Source: Fistulifera solaris (taxonomy: Eukaryota > Bacillariophyta > Bacillariophyceae > Naviculales > Stauroneidaceae). From it: a stretch of DNA of 64,000 nt. Every line of letters begins with the position of its first letter. Within the stretch, counting starts at the first letter, position 1. Location of the stretch: the NCBI GenBank assembly GCA_030295235.1, contig AP026125.1:1922001-1986000 (forward strand), read 5' to 3'. Shown in pieces: positions 42,884-54,572 of this stretch. The position numbers and the translations under genes were made by a program. Below the pieces are notes generated by a model. It saw only the letters and a list, made by a program, of their open reading frames with translations. It was not told where the DNA came from and searched no databases.

Positions 42884-45800
42884 CTAGAATGAGTAAGCCA
42901 TTTCGCTCTTTTGCCTTTTACCGATATATTCGTTCATGCTTTGGCATCGTAGAAATAGCTGCATAACGAGATCAAAGTCCTTGACCGCAAGAGCAAAGTG
43001 CTTCGTATGGTCGTCAACATCTTTCTGAGACAGAAAAGGACTCAGCCCCGAATATCGCATCTGTTTCACCTTGAAGAATCTATTTTCATCCAACACAATC
43101 GTAGGCTCTGTTTTCTCCAATTCCGTTGGAGAGGATTCCTCTATCCAAAAGCAGCACGAAGATATTCCTGCGACAAGTTCATTGACGAACGAACTGCATA
43201 GCTGAGACAGCTTATCGAAACGAGACACCTTCAAATCATCAGCTGACTGTTGCAGCATGCTATCAAATAGCCATAGATCAGGCTGTAAGCTACGACCTAT
43301 AACGCTTCCCAAAGTTTGCGCCAGATGTAGAATCTGCAGCCGGAGTGCTTTGGTCATATCTTCTGGGTTTTCCGAGTTGGTCCTACCGACCTCCTCTTTG
43401 TTCGACAAGGAGGCGGCTAGAATCACTCTCCCCACGTCCAAGTCGACCAGGGTTATATCATCCGGAAGGTCACGGATCAAGTCCAGCATCCCGGGGTCTT
43501 CCGATGGAATCCCAATAATAAATGGAGCTGGATACTGGAGAAGATCCGACGCAAGTGCTGTAGGTACTCTTGGTACAAATAGATGGCACCACTGAAGAGG
43601 TTTCAGTAGTTCAACAATGGCTGTCGCTGCTGAGAGCAGAATACTTCTGCGACTCGACGAAAATACAATCTTTTGTTCAAGCAACGCTGAAACAAAGAGA
43701 AGCGCCAATGGAACAGGAGGCAGACTATCAATCAGCTGATTTCCAGCAAGTTGAATAAACGTAGCTTTTTGCGCATCGCTGGGGAGATTAACCCAAGGCT
43801 TCGACGACAAGCTGAGAAAGGGCCTAAGAAACCCCGACAAGACATGTCCCTCATTCTCTTGACTGCCAAAACTGTGTAGTATATCAACAAGCTGCGGGGT
43901 CGTTTCATTGTCAAGCACAAGAGACGAAGAAAAAGACCTTACGAGAGTGGACATTGTTTCCCGCATGGCCGGGATGACGTTCCGCTGGCTCACTAAAGCA
44001 AGACCTATGACAGGTTCAGAACAAGTAGAGACAGACGCTGTCGAGTCGTTTACTTTCTGCTTGAAATCGCTTGCTTGATTGATCGCTTCAAGAGCTTCTC
44101 GCAAAGCAGACGACTCATCTTCAGAAAGTGGGACTTTGGAAGAATTTTCCGATTTCTTACTCTGTGATTGAGAGCGGAAGACAAGCGAAACACCATAGAG
44201 CGAAGACTCGCCATTTTCTGACGAAGCATCAGCCCTGGGAACCATGAAGTTAACTATCGATAAATCCCATCCGGCAATCTGATAACACGAGGAAGACTCT
44301 TGGCAACTTCCCCAGAGTATTTGACGACGATCCTGTGACACAGTCGCATAGGCTTCGAGAGTCGGCAAAATCTCGGCCGGTTGCAGGGAACCCAAGGCAT
44401 CGTCGGTCAGAGATTCACAACAAAACCTCTTTAGCTGATCGACATCGCCAGCGACTGAACCGAAAACGACGGCACACTCAGCGTTATGCACATTAATATC
44501 ACGAGGTAGGACGACATCTGTATTGGGCTTATTGACATCAATTGTAGGTTGCAACGACGGTTTGTGAGGTGTGACGCCATTCGGCCACTGCACCTTTCGC
44601 AGAAATCGTTTGATACACCCATTGGGCAAGGTCGGAGAGCTCAACACAGAATTGTCATCAATTTGGACCCTGCTTTTTAGTAGCTCCTCGCAAAGCCACT
44701 CGTGAAACTTGTGGGCCTGAAACTTCGAGTGATGCTTCTCCCAATAATCATGAATAAGTTCATCCGACAAACCTCGTGCAATATCCAGCAAGTCTTCATT
44801 CACAGAAAGTGTGCCATCCGTACCATCCGAGTTCAAGGACAGGTTGCTTACATAGTAAGCGAATCTTGAAAAATATTCTCCATCATGCTGGTCACCCAAA
44901 CCAGGAGCTAGAAACACTTCCCAAAAATGCCCAAGAGCGCGCTTCAGATCTTGAGCGTTTGTAGTTGGCTGCTTCCATTCCTGATTCAATAATGGGAGAA
45001 TCGAACTCTGTAGATAAAGATAGGCACACAAGTTCATGGCTGCATCTTCTATTCTTCTAGGGCGCGTGGTTGTGGACTCTCCTCCCTTTCGGACGCCGGC
45101 ATTGTTTTGCTCCAGCAAATCATCATTTTCGCCAAAGGGTTCTTGATCAGTCAACGTTAGTAAATATATCAACACGAAGAGCATATAATTTTGGGCGAAA
45201 GAGCGCTGTTGTTGACCGTCATCAGATTCCGATGTAATTTGCTTTACCACATTATCGAATGGAATATTCACAAAGGGTGCTGTATTCCGAAGATAGGCCC
45301 GCATTCTGGCGCATTCGTTCGAGACCAAAAACGAGAGGAATGGAGTTTCGAAGGATAGCGAGTCAGCGATAGTGCGCTGGAACTCTGTAAAGGTATCTTT
45401 TGCCAGCAGTTTTGGATCCTTTAAAGCCGACTCAAGAGAACGCAGTGCTTTATCAGAAACAATGTGATGAAAATCAAAAGTCGGTGGCACAAGTACGAAG
45501 TTGTCGACCTTTGATGGAAGAAAATATTGGCGCGCAATTCGATCCGCAATTTCTTTGCGTCGTTTACTTGATAATAAGGGAAATACGGCAGAATAATTGA
45601 GCATGTCCGAAAACATCTTCAACATGGCATCGCTAACACTGAAAGCTTCACGATTGTCCTGATTTGACGTAGTTTCAGTATCAGTTTCTTTGCCAGAGAC
45701 ATGTATTTGCGCAAAGTGTCGTGCGAGAAAAGGGAAACGTCGACAGTCGATAACGCAAACCAAAAACGCATTTCTTAGCGCAGATCGAAAGCTAACACTT

Positions 45801-47243
45801 GTGGCGGCGAGTTGCGTGAGATCGTTTTGAATGTCCTCATAACCCACTTCATTGCATCTCTTTGCCACGTGCGACAGAACACACGATCGCAACGATTCCG
45901 CAGGAGTACCTGGATTTAAGAACTCATCAACAGAATCCAGTAATTCAACCGGCACATCCTCAATAGTCCCTATTGTGTTGTCTCCAACCTTGCTTTCTTC
46001 GAGTCCGTCAAAACTGGTCGGCGAAATAAGTTCCATCTTATCCGTGGACCGATCACCCTCCTCTTCTTCATTGCTGCTACCTGGTCCAGTTTCCTGATCT
46101 TCCGAGTCATCATCACTATCGGTCGAGGTGTCGTCATGTTGCGGACTTACGTCATGGACCGTACTATCCAAAATCCGATAATGATGCAACAACCCTAAAC
46201 ATGCATCCAAATAGGTGATGCGATTGATGGGAATCTCGGAACTAATTCCACACGTGGATAGTATCAGATGCACGGGACGCGCCGCCGAAGCAATGGTCTG
46301 GGGCACAACCCAAATATTCGATTTTCGAACATCCACCGATCCTACCGACAGCAATGCATCCCCCACATAGATGACACCCGATCGTTCGGCCGAACCGCGA
46401 TGTACCAAATAATCCACATAAACACCTTGATGCTTCAAATAGGTTTGTTTCAAATTCACACCGAGCATTCCGCGACCCAACAGCATGACAAATTCATTGG
46501 GTGGACGATTCTTGCCCATGAGTGCTTGCATATGCGCCGCATGCGGACTCGACATGATGCGCGTCATTTGGGACGGAATTGGTTTCGTCCGATGATTCCG
46601 TTTGCGGCGGGGGTTCACTCTGCGTGCTGTTTTCCCGATTGTATCGTCCACGAAAGTAAGTTGTATTCTGTTGCACCGAATCGAGTACATTGGTTGCTGC
46701 CCATTGCAACGCAGTGACACTTCTGCGGCTGTAGTGTGAATCGTCCGTGGTGTCTCTTGGAGATGCTTCGTCCTGATCGTCTTCTTCCACGATTTCAATA
46801 ACATTTGATTCTTCTGGATTCGATGATTTGGCAAAGAAAGGGGAAGGTACTTCGGCGGACGGTTTAATTGTACCAGAGACTGACGAATGCGTTGCATTTT
46901 TGTTGTTGTTGTTACTCATCATGGAAGTCGGTGGTGAGCTGTTGGAGCGACGAAACAAGGTTGCTACAGCGGTATCTTTGGCCTGTTGCCCCCAATGCGA
47001 AAATCGATTCATCAAAATTTGTCCAGGATCTTCGGCGGATGTAGAGTGACGCTTATCACTCTTCTTGGGGGTGACGAGCGATGGTGAAGGATTTGTGACG
47101 AGATTTTCTTGTGATAGCTGGGCTTCAGATATGCTAGACGTTTCCGGAGGATGAGATGAGGACACGGCGCTGTCGTTGCCTCCTTCAAACGAAGCGGTGT
47201 CGTTTGTATTTGCGGGCGTGTCTTCCTGATTGGCGCTCGACAT
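42884..47243 (-). CDS. multidomain PDZ / RGS-like / DENN protein
   Basis: About 1450 residues. The N-terminal 220 (from ATG 47243) are disordered and Ser/Thr/Asn-rich. A PDZ-like domain lies near 46260-46500 (EFVMLLGRGMLGVNLKQTYL, then GDALLSVG). Near 45290-45600 is an RGS-like helical stretch (FTEFQRTIADSLSFETPFLSFLVS). The C-terminal third is a tripartite DENN module: upstream part about 44150-44340, central part about 43440-43850 (WVNLPSD, then LLFVSALLEQKIVFSS and YPAPFIIGIPSEDPGML) and a downstream part to 42900. DENN domains are Rab GTPase exchange factors. One base too many near 46567-46572 breaks the frame before the PDZ; without it NSVP continues into MTRIMSSPHAA. The 1337-codon remainder is intact. 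A scaffolded exchange factor in vesicle traffic is the likely role. Confidence 0.82.
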
Positions 47244-47395
47244 TGCTGTGCCTATCTCCGACTCGACTATTGAGGACAAAATGACGTAATGTTTTGATTT
47301 GTCTTCTTTTATAGGCACAAACGTGTGACTACGAGTGTTTATAAAAATGAGCGACAGCGCGTCGATACAAAAAACAATAAAAAATCAATCGCATC

Positions 47396-47892
47396 GAACC
47401 CTTTGTTGTTCGGTTCATGACCACTGTACAATCCAGTCTTGCCTGGCGTAAACCAACACTCCCTTTTATAGTGGAAATTCACGTGTCGATCCTCGGATAT
47501 TTTCGACGTGAAAACAAAAGAAACTCTTAACGAGTAGTTCAGAGTTATCATTGTTGCGACTTCATTTAAATGTAATTATAATCTTATTCGCAGTTGAATG
47601 ACAATCGACGGATGCGAGATGCGAGAGACGCAAAACAACGGAACCCCTTTGTTGTTCGGTTCATGACTACTGAACAATCCAGTCTTGGCTGGCGTAAACC
47701 AACACTCCCTTTTATAGTGGAAATTAACGTGTCGATCCTCGGATATTTTCGACGTGAAAACAAAAGAAACTCTTAACAGGAAAGGACATTAAAATTCTGC
47801 CTCTCAGTACAAATTTCTACGTAGCGCCTACGGCGAGGCAGAATTTTAACGCCCTTTCCAGGTACAAGTAGTTCAGAGTTATCATTGTTGCG
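47396..47892. repeat. direct duplication of about 160 bp
   Basis: Copy 1 (about 47396-47558) and copy 2 (about 47641-47892) share gaaccctttgttgttcggtt, the cgtaaaccaacactccc phrase, ggatattttcgacgtg, cttaac and the end agttatcattgttgcg, with only a few substitutions. Copy 2 carries a 90-bp insert (listed next). Confidence 0.88.
47778..47867. mobile_element. 90-bp MITE-like insert
   Basis: Inserted in copy 2 of the flanking direct duplication: copy 1 reads cttaac-ga-gtagttc, copy 2 has 90 bases in between. The ends are imperfect inverted repeats of about 25 bp (ggaaaggacattaaaattct and, inverted, ggaaagggcgttaaaattct, continuing to gcctc). No clear target duplication. The paired empty copy makes this a well-supported miniature element. 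Confidence 0.72.
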
Positions 47893-47956
47893 CATGGAAT
47901 CCTCCCGCCTATACACGTTAAACCACAGTAAATTTAGTTTCGACAATACCGAACGA

Positions 47957-48245
47957 TTTTCAACGTCGATGATCGAGCTGTTGTTAGCAAAAGTGATTCA
48001 TCATGTCATCTAGCAGCGATCATAGGTCTAGGAAAACAGTTGTTTTGGAGTGAGGTATTTTTCACTGGAATGCGACAAACAGGAGAACTGTTGTGCCTCG
48101 TGACTGGAGCTCAGTCTTGAAAAATGTCTCCTACATGTTGAACTATAGTAAATTCTAATGCGAGCAGAACTAAACAATTTTGACGTCGATGATCGAGCTG
48201 TTGTTTGCAAATGTAATTCATAGTTCATCACATCACCTACTGCAG
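47957..48245. repeat. diverged direct repeat pair, about 70-100 bp
   Basis: Two copies (about 47925-48015 and about 48130-48245) share tcgatgatcgagctgttgtt and neighbouring phrases, with drift elsewhere. They sit immediately left of the MULE insertion. Confidence 0.65.
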
Positions 48246-48333
48246 CAGCATCCAATCGCTAGCGCGGGACATGCAAAATCGTAGGGATGTGAAAATACAA
48301 GAATGGGCAATAAACTGTTTTAGCTTATGACTC

Positions 48334-48463
48334 GGGAGACTTCCGTTAGGTCTCCAACCAGGGTGAACCTCTTCCGATAGCTCTCCCGTTAGGAGAGACG
48401 TTAACTGACTACATTCAACTTTACAGTAGAGTACGCGCCATTGGATGTGGTACTAATTACTTA
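48334..48463 (+). repeat. MULE left terminal inverted repeat
   Basis: 130 bp beginning gggagacttccgtt; exact inverse of 54064-54193. It holds two internal hairpins: ggagac...gtctcc and ctctcc-cgtta-ggagag. Confidence 0.96.
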
Positions 48464-48633
48464 AAGGCCTTCCATCCATCATTAGTTCTACTTAGGTCAC
48501 GCACAATAACCGCACAATCGTTCGCGTTGTGCGTTTGTTCCGTTCCGACTGCCGACAAGATGATCAGAACGCTGCATTCCTTATTGTCATAGTTGCCCTT
48601 CCGTTCCTACTGTTGCTCTTTTACAACATTAAC

Positions 48634-50163
48634 ATGTCGATCATTGAAGCGAAGGGCGGCGATCATTCGTCCGCGATTATGCAAAAATATGGGGCACTTC
48701 CTCCAACCGGTCCGTATGATTTTGAAAAGTTTCTCTATGACAAACCGATCCCTGAGGATGATCACGAGGAGCTTCTCCGCAGCATCGCTTTTGTGTACGA
48801 TCGAAAGCTCTTACGAGATGTCAGCAAGCACGGAGAAAGCCCTTGCTACGTGTGCACTTGCTGCAAAACGTTCTCACTTAAGTTCAAGGAAGAAAACGGC
48901 GAACTTCGATTGCTACGACCATCCTAGTACTAACTTCAGGCACAGTTTGTTTTGCACTCCAACAAACGACCTCCCAAAGGACTGCCGCAGAAAATCAATG
49001 ATAGTGCAGAACATTCCTGCTGTTCAAGACTTCTTCAAAACATGCTTCCAGGCACCAAACTTCGACAGTCATGCTACTCGCAAGAATCTCAACGCCGTCC
49101 TCAGGAAAGAGGGTTTCGACATCGAAGTTGGCCCGACAATGCATTCAAATCTCAAGAAACACTTCCGTGAGGTCTACCGAAAGGATTTGTTGATGTACAA
49201 TGAGCTGTTGGCCCAGTATCTTCGGAAATATGTCGAGCTAAATCCAAATGCCTCCGTCAATTTAGAAACTGACCAGAACTCATGCTTTTTTCGGTCAACT
49301 GTGTTCATTGAGAATGCCGCGCACTTCTTTAGAAATGCCTGCATTCCTGCAATCTTTTAGACGGAACACACATCCGTATACCCGAACACGATGGAATTGG
49401 AGTCCCGATCATAGGGGTCGATGGAAATGGAAGTAACATTCCACTTGGTTTTGGGTTGATTCCCTCGGAAAACAAGCAAGGGATGATATATATCCTTCTC
49501 ATGATGTATCAAGCTGGGTTCAATTTCGAAGAGTTTCCAGTATTCACTGACCGAGGACACATTCTCGCCGCTGTCCGAGCGTTGGCAGAACATTATGGAC
49601 TGGTTGTTTCCGTGAAGTATTGCTTGATTCATATTCTTCAAACATTTACCATCTATTCAATATCAATCAACGATCGCTGAGAGGGCAGAGCGGTCGCTTG
49701 GTTTATCATAGCGAGATGCAAAGCTCCAGATGTTAACGCCTTCTTGGATGCTGCGAAGAAGCTTGTCAAAGCGCTTCCACAAATTGAAGAAAACGAAACT
49801 CTTAGTACCGGTGCGCGAATTGTTATCTATGTTCTTGGGACAATTCATCCTACTCATTGGACTGTGTTTGGAAATACACCGAGTCAACATGAATCTATGT
49901 GGGAGCCCCTATATTTTACCTATCTAGCTGAAGTGAATGGCTTCACAGAGATAAGTGGAGACGTCGGCGAATGGAGGTGGTTGCTCAACGATCACGTGCC
50001 AGTTGGAAACAAGTTCCCTTTATATGGTTTCTGTTCAACAAATCATGTCGAATCGGCCCAGCAGTGGCTTCTACATCATGAAGTGAGGACTAATACCCCT
50101 CCACTAGCCATTTCTAACTTTTTTGATGGCGGCTGCCGAATCTCTTCGACAATTTCGAGATGA
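48634..50163 (+). CDS. MULE transposase (several frame breaks)
   Basis: Probable start ATG 48634. The N-terminal part is a zinc-binding DNA-recognition region with C-x-x-C / H-type ligands (YVCTCCKTF and, after a break in the A4 run near 48894-48897, FDCYDHPSTNFRHSLFC). The catalytic core has the first Asp in LDGTH at about 49362-49376 (one T missing just before it), then VDGNGSNIPLGFGLIPSE, and the second Asp in FTDRG near 49548. C-x-x-H (YCLIHI) follows. After a further break near 49660-49690 the frame continues with ARCKAPDVNAFLDAAKKL, GNKFPLYGFCSTNHVES and RTNTPPLAISNFF, as in other MULE transposases. The breaks lie mainly at A or T runs, so an active enzyme cannot be excluded. Confidence 0.85.
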
Positions 50164-50792
50164 AATAACAACCAAATCTGCTAGGTTCCTCACCATATAC
50201 TTTCGGAAGCTTGCAAGATACAGGCAATGAAGATCTAGATTTTGTAATAGAGGATGCTGAAGGATGCCCGATGGCAGTTTGAAATTCAAATTATGCAGCT
50301 GAAAAGCACAAGAAGACGGAGTATGTTACTTATGAACCCACGAGCACTCCGTCCCTGTACTGCTCCTGCAGTAGAACAGCGATGCGGAAATCTACTGCGG
50401 CCACATCAACCTTGTTTCACGTACAAGATCCTCAACTTGGCCCTCAATCCCACCCTCTGTGTTTTCGCGAATTCTACGAAGAGTTTGGAAAAGTTCCGAC
50501 AAGTGGTGATCGTCAGCTTCCTTACAGAGTTTCTTAACAACTATCCGCTGACTTGACGTCCCGGGATTTGGGGATATCAAGCTTGCTTATCAATCAGAAA
50601 ACATTTATCCATCACCAACTTACACTGACAAGCTTAACTCGGGGAACAGAATAATCAGTAATGGTGAACCGGGACCACGTAAGTCAAAGAAAAAGAAGCA
50701 ATCGGCGCTGGAATCAGCACGAATGACAAAGGAGTATGAGCCAAGTTCAAAGAACAAGCTCAGTCGAAATAACGATGCAATAGCAGAAGCGA
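50164..50792 (+). other. MULE internal region, transposase C-terminal remains
   Basis: One frame (about 50295-50538) has CSC and a His-containing tail (LFHVQ) that may be a degraded SWIM zinc finger, which normally follows the MULE core. Otherwise fragmentary. A direct link to the next frame cannot be shown. Confidence 0.4.
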
Positions 50793-52689
50793 TTGCCGCC
50801 CGATGGTCTGTTTGATTTTGGGACCAAACCAAAGGCGGAACACATGCAACAGCTAGAATCAACTCTTGGACGCAAACGTAGAGACGGCAAGCCCTTACCT
50901 CGGCACTGCTTTCACTGCAGATCACCGAATCACACAATTCGACAGTGTCTGGACTACCTCAAAGATGATCGAAGGTACATGGATCCTGCATTACTTGAAA
51001 CTGGCGCAATTCTGGTCAACCATTTCCCAACATGCGTCATTGACATGGATGCAGGAATTACTTCTGAAGATTTGGACAACGATGATACCTCCGGGAGGAC
51101 ATGGCCTTCACAATATTGACAAGATTGGCTTAGTAGAAGACTCTGATGCAGCCAATGCCATTGTCCAGTCACGGATTTTAAAGCTTACTGGAGAAGACGC
51201 TGCAGAAATTCACGCTGAAGACGACAACGAAAATAACTATCTTCTGGATATGGACCTTGCTCCGTCAGGTAGTAACCGAGATATTGTAGTAATTATTCGT
51301 GACAAGGATTACACGGAAAGAAGAAGTCACGAACAAGAATTGACCATGGTTGATGATGTCGAGGTAGGCATCCATGACGATTCCCGTCTGAACAGTGCAC
51401 ACTCGGGTCATCTGTCGACAATTCTAGAGGATGAAGATGTGGAACCAAGCACCGCACATAATGCTTTTGCCTCAAGTCCCGCAACAACAGAATATTCAGT
51501 AAATGAAATGCCAACAACTAGAACAAAGAGGAGATCCAAACAAGTAACGAATTTAAAAGCGCAGAAGGCAAGTCCATCTACCGCAAAGTCATCGATATTG
51601 AAGACAGCGACCGCATCCAGACCGAATTTGAAACCACCGCCGACCACAACAGCTTGTGCTTCCAGTCCAGCAACAACAGATTTTTCATTAGTCAAAATGG
51701 CAACGAGAAAGAGGAAAACGGCCGAAACAGCCACCAAATCAAAAAGCTGAAGGAACAAGTCCCGCCACAACTGATTCGTCAATCTTTGAGAGGCCGACCA
51801 TGAAGAGTCAAAATCTGAAGCCACCACCTGATATCAGAGCTCATGCCTTGACTATCGAAGTCTTCAATGAATGAGAATACAACACAAAAAGGAAAAGATC
51901 GAAACTGACAGCAAATTCCAGAGCCAAAGGCCCGACTCATGCCCGTAAAAAGAAGTTGAAACCGCCACCGATTGCAGAAGCAAAAGCAGGAAGTCCCGCC
52001 ACAGCAGTTTCTTCCATAGTTGAGATGCCAACTATGAAGAGGGGTAATCTGAGAGCACTGCCAAGATCTCATTCGAAACAGTCCAACAACCGAAGTATCA
52101 CGATTCCTGAAGATATGATTATAAAGATACCGAAGACAGAACCCACTAATGCAAGTCCCGCCCACGTCTGCTAGTGACGATTCATCACATGTATTTAAAA
52201 GGCGATTAGACATCCAAAAGAAGAATGCAAGTCCCGCCAAATCCGGTAATCTCAGTGACGATTCGTCGCATTTCCTGAAAATGCCGCTAGATCTGCGAAG
52301 AAAGAACTTGGCACAAAATGAAGCTCTCAAGTTCATTTTCAGTGGGTATTCCGAAAACCAGAAGAACTCGTAGAGCTATAACAAGTCCCGCTACTGCCAC
52401 TAGTGGGACCTCATCACAATTCTTGAGAACACCCTTCGACCTGAGACGTAAGATTGTAGATCCCAGAAATGAAAATCAATTTTCATTACGTCGACAACAA
52501 GTAAGGCAAATTGGAGTAGCCCCTTTGCAACCCCCAGTCATTACTGATGAACCATCAAAGATCGTATCCTATTTTTACGACACAGCTTATCCATTTGTGG
52601 GAACCATTGAGCAATTAAATTGTTTGGTTCAAGAACACGAGTTTGATATTCCAGAATCATTTCACGGAAAGCGGAAACAAATGATTTAA
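50793..52689 (+). CDS. zinc-knuckle and SPAT-repeat frame within the MULE
   Basis: Near 50910 a CCHC zinc knuckle is clear: C-F-H-C, then R-S-P-N-H and T-I-R-Q-C (CX2CX4HX4C), a nucleic-acid-binding module. An acidic region (EDDNENNYLLDMD) follows. From about 51470 to 52460 eight degenerate repeats occur, each with SPAT or a variant, then about SS-x-x-x-MPT-x-KR and often NLKPPP or LDLRRK. At DNA level each starts near aagtcccgcc. The frame changes several times (about 51100, 51750, 51875, 52165, 52370), so the boundaries of single proteins are uncertain. The end (PSKIVSYFYDTAYPFVGTIE) may be the start of the Ulp1 protein. Not a known MULE domain; possibly a linker for protein binding. Confidence 0.55.
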
Positions 52690-53039
52690 CGATGAAAAGA
52701 AGGGCTTCAACCCGAAAACGCAAGGAAGCAAACCAGCGAGGACTTGTGAGTGAGAACAATATTGCAATCCACGTGCGCTGAATACTCTTGCAGAGACAGC
52801 AAAAGGAAAGAAGTGGAATAGAATCATTTATCACTGTAGGGACAAGAAAGAATGGAAACGATCTGATTTACAACAAAGAAGATGCCAGGGGATCTCTTCG
52901 GTCACTCCTTTTTGCAATCCAGTGCAAAGGGCGTTGATAAAGGTCGCTGAGTCGTCACGACCTGAAGAGGGAAAGAAGCATCATATCAAGGTGCTAGAGT
53001 GGTGCCACGGCATCCATAACCAGTGAATGCCTTGAAATT

Positions 53040-53698
53040 ATGAACTCGCAATGTTATTTCAATGACGCGATTGTGAACAGTTTCCTTGAAAGCATAACAA
53101 GCAAGACCGTAACGGATGAGGGAGTTATTGCACACCCGTCGTATGTCATGAGTAATCTGTGGGATTCCGCCAACCAAAATATTAAGAGAGAGGGTAGACT
53201 GCAGCTTAGTTCAGCGTTTGTGGCATTGAATTCTATGACAAAATCGAACAATTTGGGCATTCATTTATTCCCTATGTGCAAGGAGAGGCACTGGTGGTTG
53301 ATGGTGGTTGATGCCGATAATCGAGTTATTTATTAAGCTCGACTCCCTCGAAGATCCGGACGATCACTACTCTAATGCTGTCTGGCTTTCAGGTTTATTT
53401 AAATTCGCGTGCGGTGAGGCAGCAATTAGAATGCGCGTCAACAAGCGAGCAGCAGGAATCAACATTACCCGATTTCGCTCCGTGGGAATACCAAGAAATG
53501 CGTCTTCCCAATAAACTATTGCAACATGATGGCCATAGTTGCGGACCATATGTATGTTTTTATGCGGCGACAATTCTGAAACATGGTCGACGTGCCCTCA
53601 ATGAGAGGACATGGTTCCTTGACTCTATTTCGGAGATTGGAGTCGGAGATGATCTCCGACCTTTTGTATTTGATGTTATGTTTCAATTGGCTGAATGA
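53040..53698 (+). CDS. Ulp1-type (C48) cysteine protease in the MULE
   Basis: Ulp1 proteases cleave SUMO or related modifiers. An entry motif CYFNDAIVNSFLESI resembles the family's W-x-N-D-x-x-I. The catalytic His is in ERHWWLMVVD, with Asp a little later (LDSLEDPDDH), and the active-site block is LLQHDGHSCGPYVCFYA, giving Gln, Cys and the GxSCGP pattern. The frame shifts near 53333 and again near 53375-53395; all catalytic blocks remain. The start at ATG 53040 is the first of its frame and the N-terminal part may come from the previous segment. In plant MULEs such proteases are of unknown use to the element. Confidence 0.82.
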
Positions 53699-53802
53699 CA
53701 CGTATAGAGTAATGTGTGATATTAATCAACCAAGTCTAGTTTGAAACTGAAATTGTGTAGATTGGGTTTTGATTATTTACACGAAGTAGTTTTCGACGAA
53801 AG

Positions 53803-53965
53803 CCTTGATCGGTGGAAGGTCACGTAGGCTGGGTTTTTCTTTATTGGAAGGTCGCGCTCGCTGCATCAGGGTCACGTAGGCTGGTTTTTCTTTATTGACA
53901 ATTGAGAGCGGTCGCTTCGCTGACTTTTTCTTTATCAAGAGCGGTCGCGCTCGCTGACTATTGTT
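53803..53965. repeat. tandem repeats near the right end of the MULE
   Basis: Units of about 40-60 bp with ggtcacgtaggctgg, tttttctttatt and gcggtcgcgctcgctgac are repeated three to four times with small changes. They may be subterminal binding sites (inference). Confidence 0.75.
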
Positions 53966-54063
53966 TATTGAGGATTTGGTTATCTTAGAGGGGTGATTCA
54001 TGAATCATCCGGGACTGTCATTCATAAGGCTTTGTTACTTTATCGAGCAACCTAAGTAGATTC

Positions 54064-54193
54064 TAAGTAATTAGTACCACATCCAATGGCGCGTACTCTA
54101 CTGTAAAGTTGAATGTAGTCAGTTAACGTCTCTCCTAACGGGAGAGCTATCGGAAGAGGTTCACCCTGGTTGGAGACCTAACGGAAGTCTCCC
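54064..54193 (-). repeat. MULE right terminal inverted repeat
   Basis: 130 bp ending ggaagtctccc; exact inverse of 48334-48463. Confidence 0.96.
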
Positions 54194-54202
54194 TTATGAC
54201 TC

Positions 54203-54572
54203 CTCATGACTGAAACGCATCTTTGGAATTTCAATAAATTCCAACCCGTAAACCAACACTTTAACCCATAGTAAGTTTTTAGGTGCGAGCTGTTATTGTG
54301 CGCATTGCATTTTGCAACGTGCGAATCCGACATGCTTTCAAGCAATTTTGATAACTTTAATTTCTTTGTGTATTACAATTATCATTTTTGCAAGGAAGTT
54401 GGCGCTTGGGAGGAGAGAAAGGCGAGGTATTATCATTCCGACCGAACCAGCAGCAGTTACTGAACACTTTTGCTATTTCGTCCTCGCAGAGTAGTAGTAT
54501 CTGGGCTGTTGTTTATGTGTGTATTCGCATCAAATGAAAACCCTCTAAAATTGGATTATACACTGCATTAAG
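54203..54572. other. intergenic region between MULE and ERCC1
   Basis: The cgtaaaccaacact phrase of the left-side duplication recurs near 54247-54262, so this stretch shares repeat family members with 47.4-47.9 kb. No gene supported. Confidence 0.5.

Larger units (their letters stand above)
48325..54202. mobile_element. complete Mutator-like element (MULE) with 9-bp target duplication
   Basis: The element spans 48334-54193 (5860 bp) and is flanked by the perfect 9-bp duplication TTATGACTC (48325-48333 and 54194-54202), the length made by Mutator-superfamily transposases. The inverted ends are 130 bp and identical (next two entries). Inside, on the plus strand, lie a MULE transposase, a zinc-knuckle/SPAT-repeat frame and a Ulp1-type protease. 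Carriage of a Ulp1-like protease is known in plant MULE subgroups; here it is combined with the SPAT repeats. Perfect ends and target duplication argue for a recent insertion. It lies between the DENN gene and ERCC1. Confidence 0.95.
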
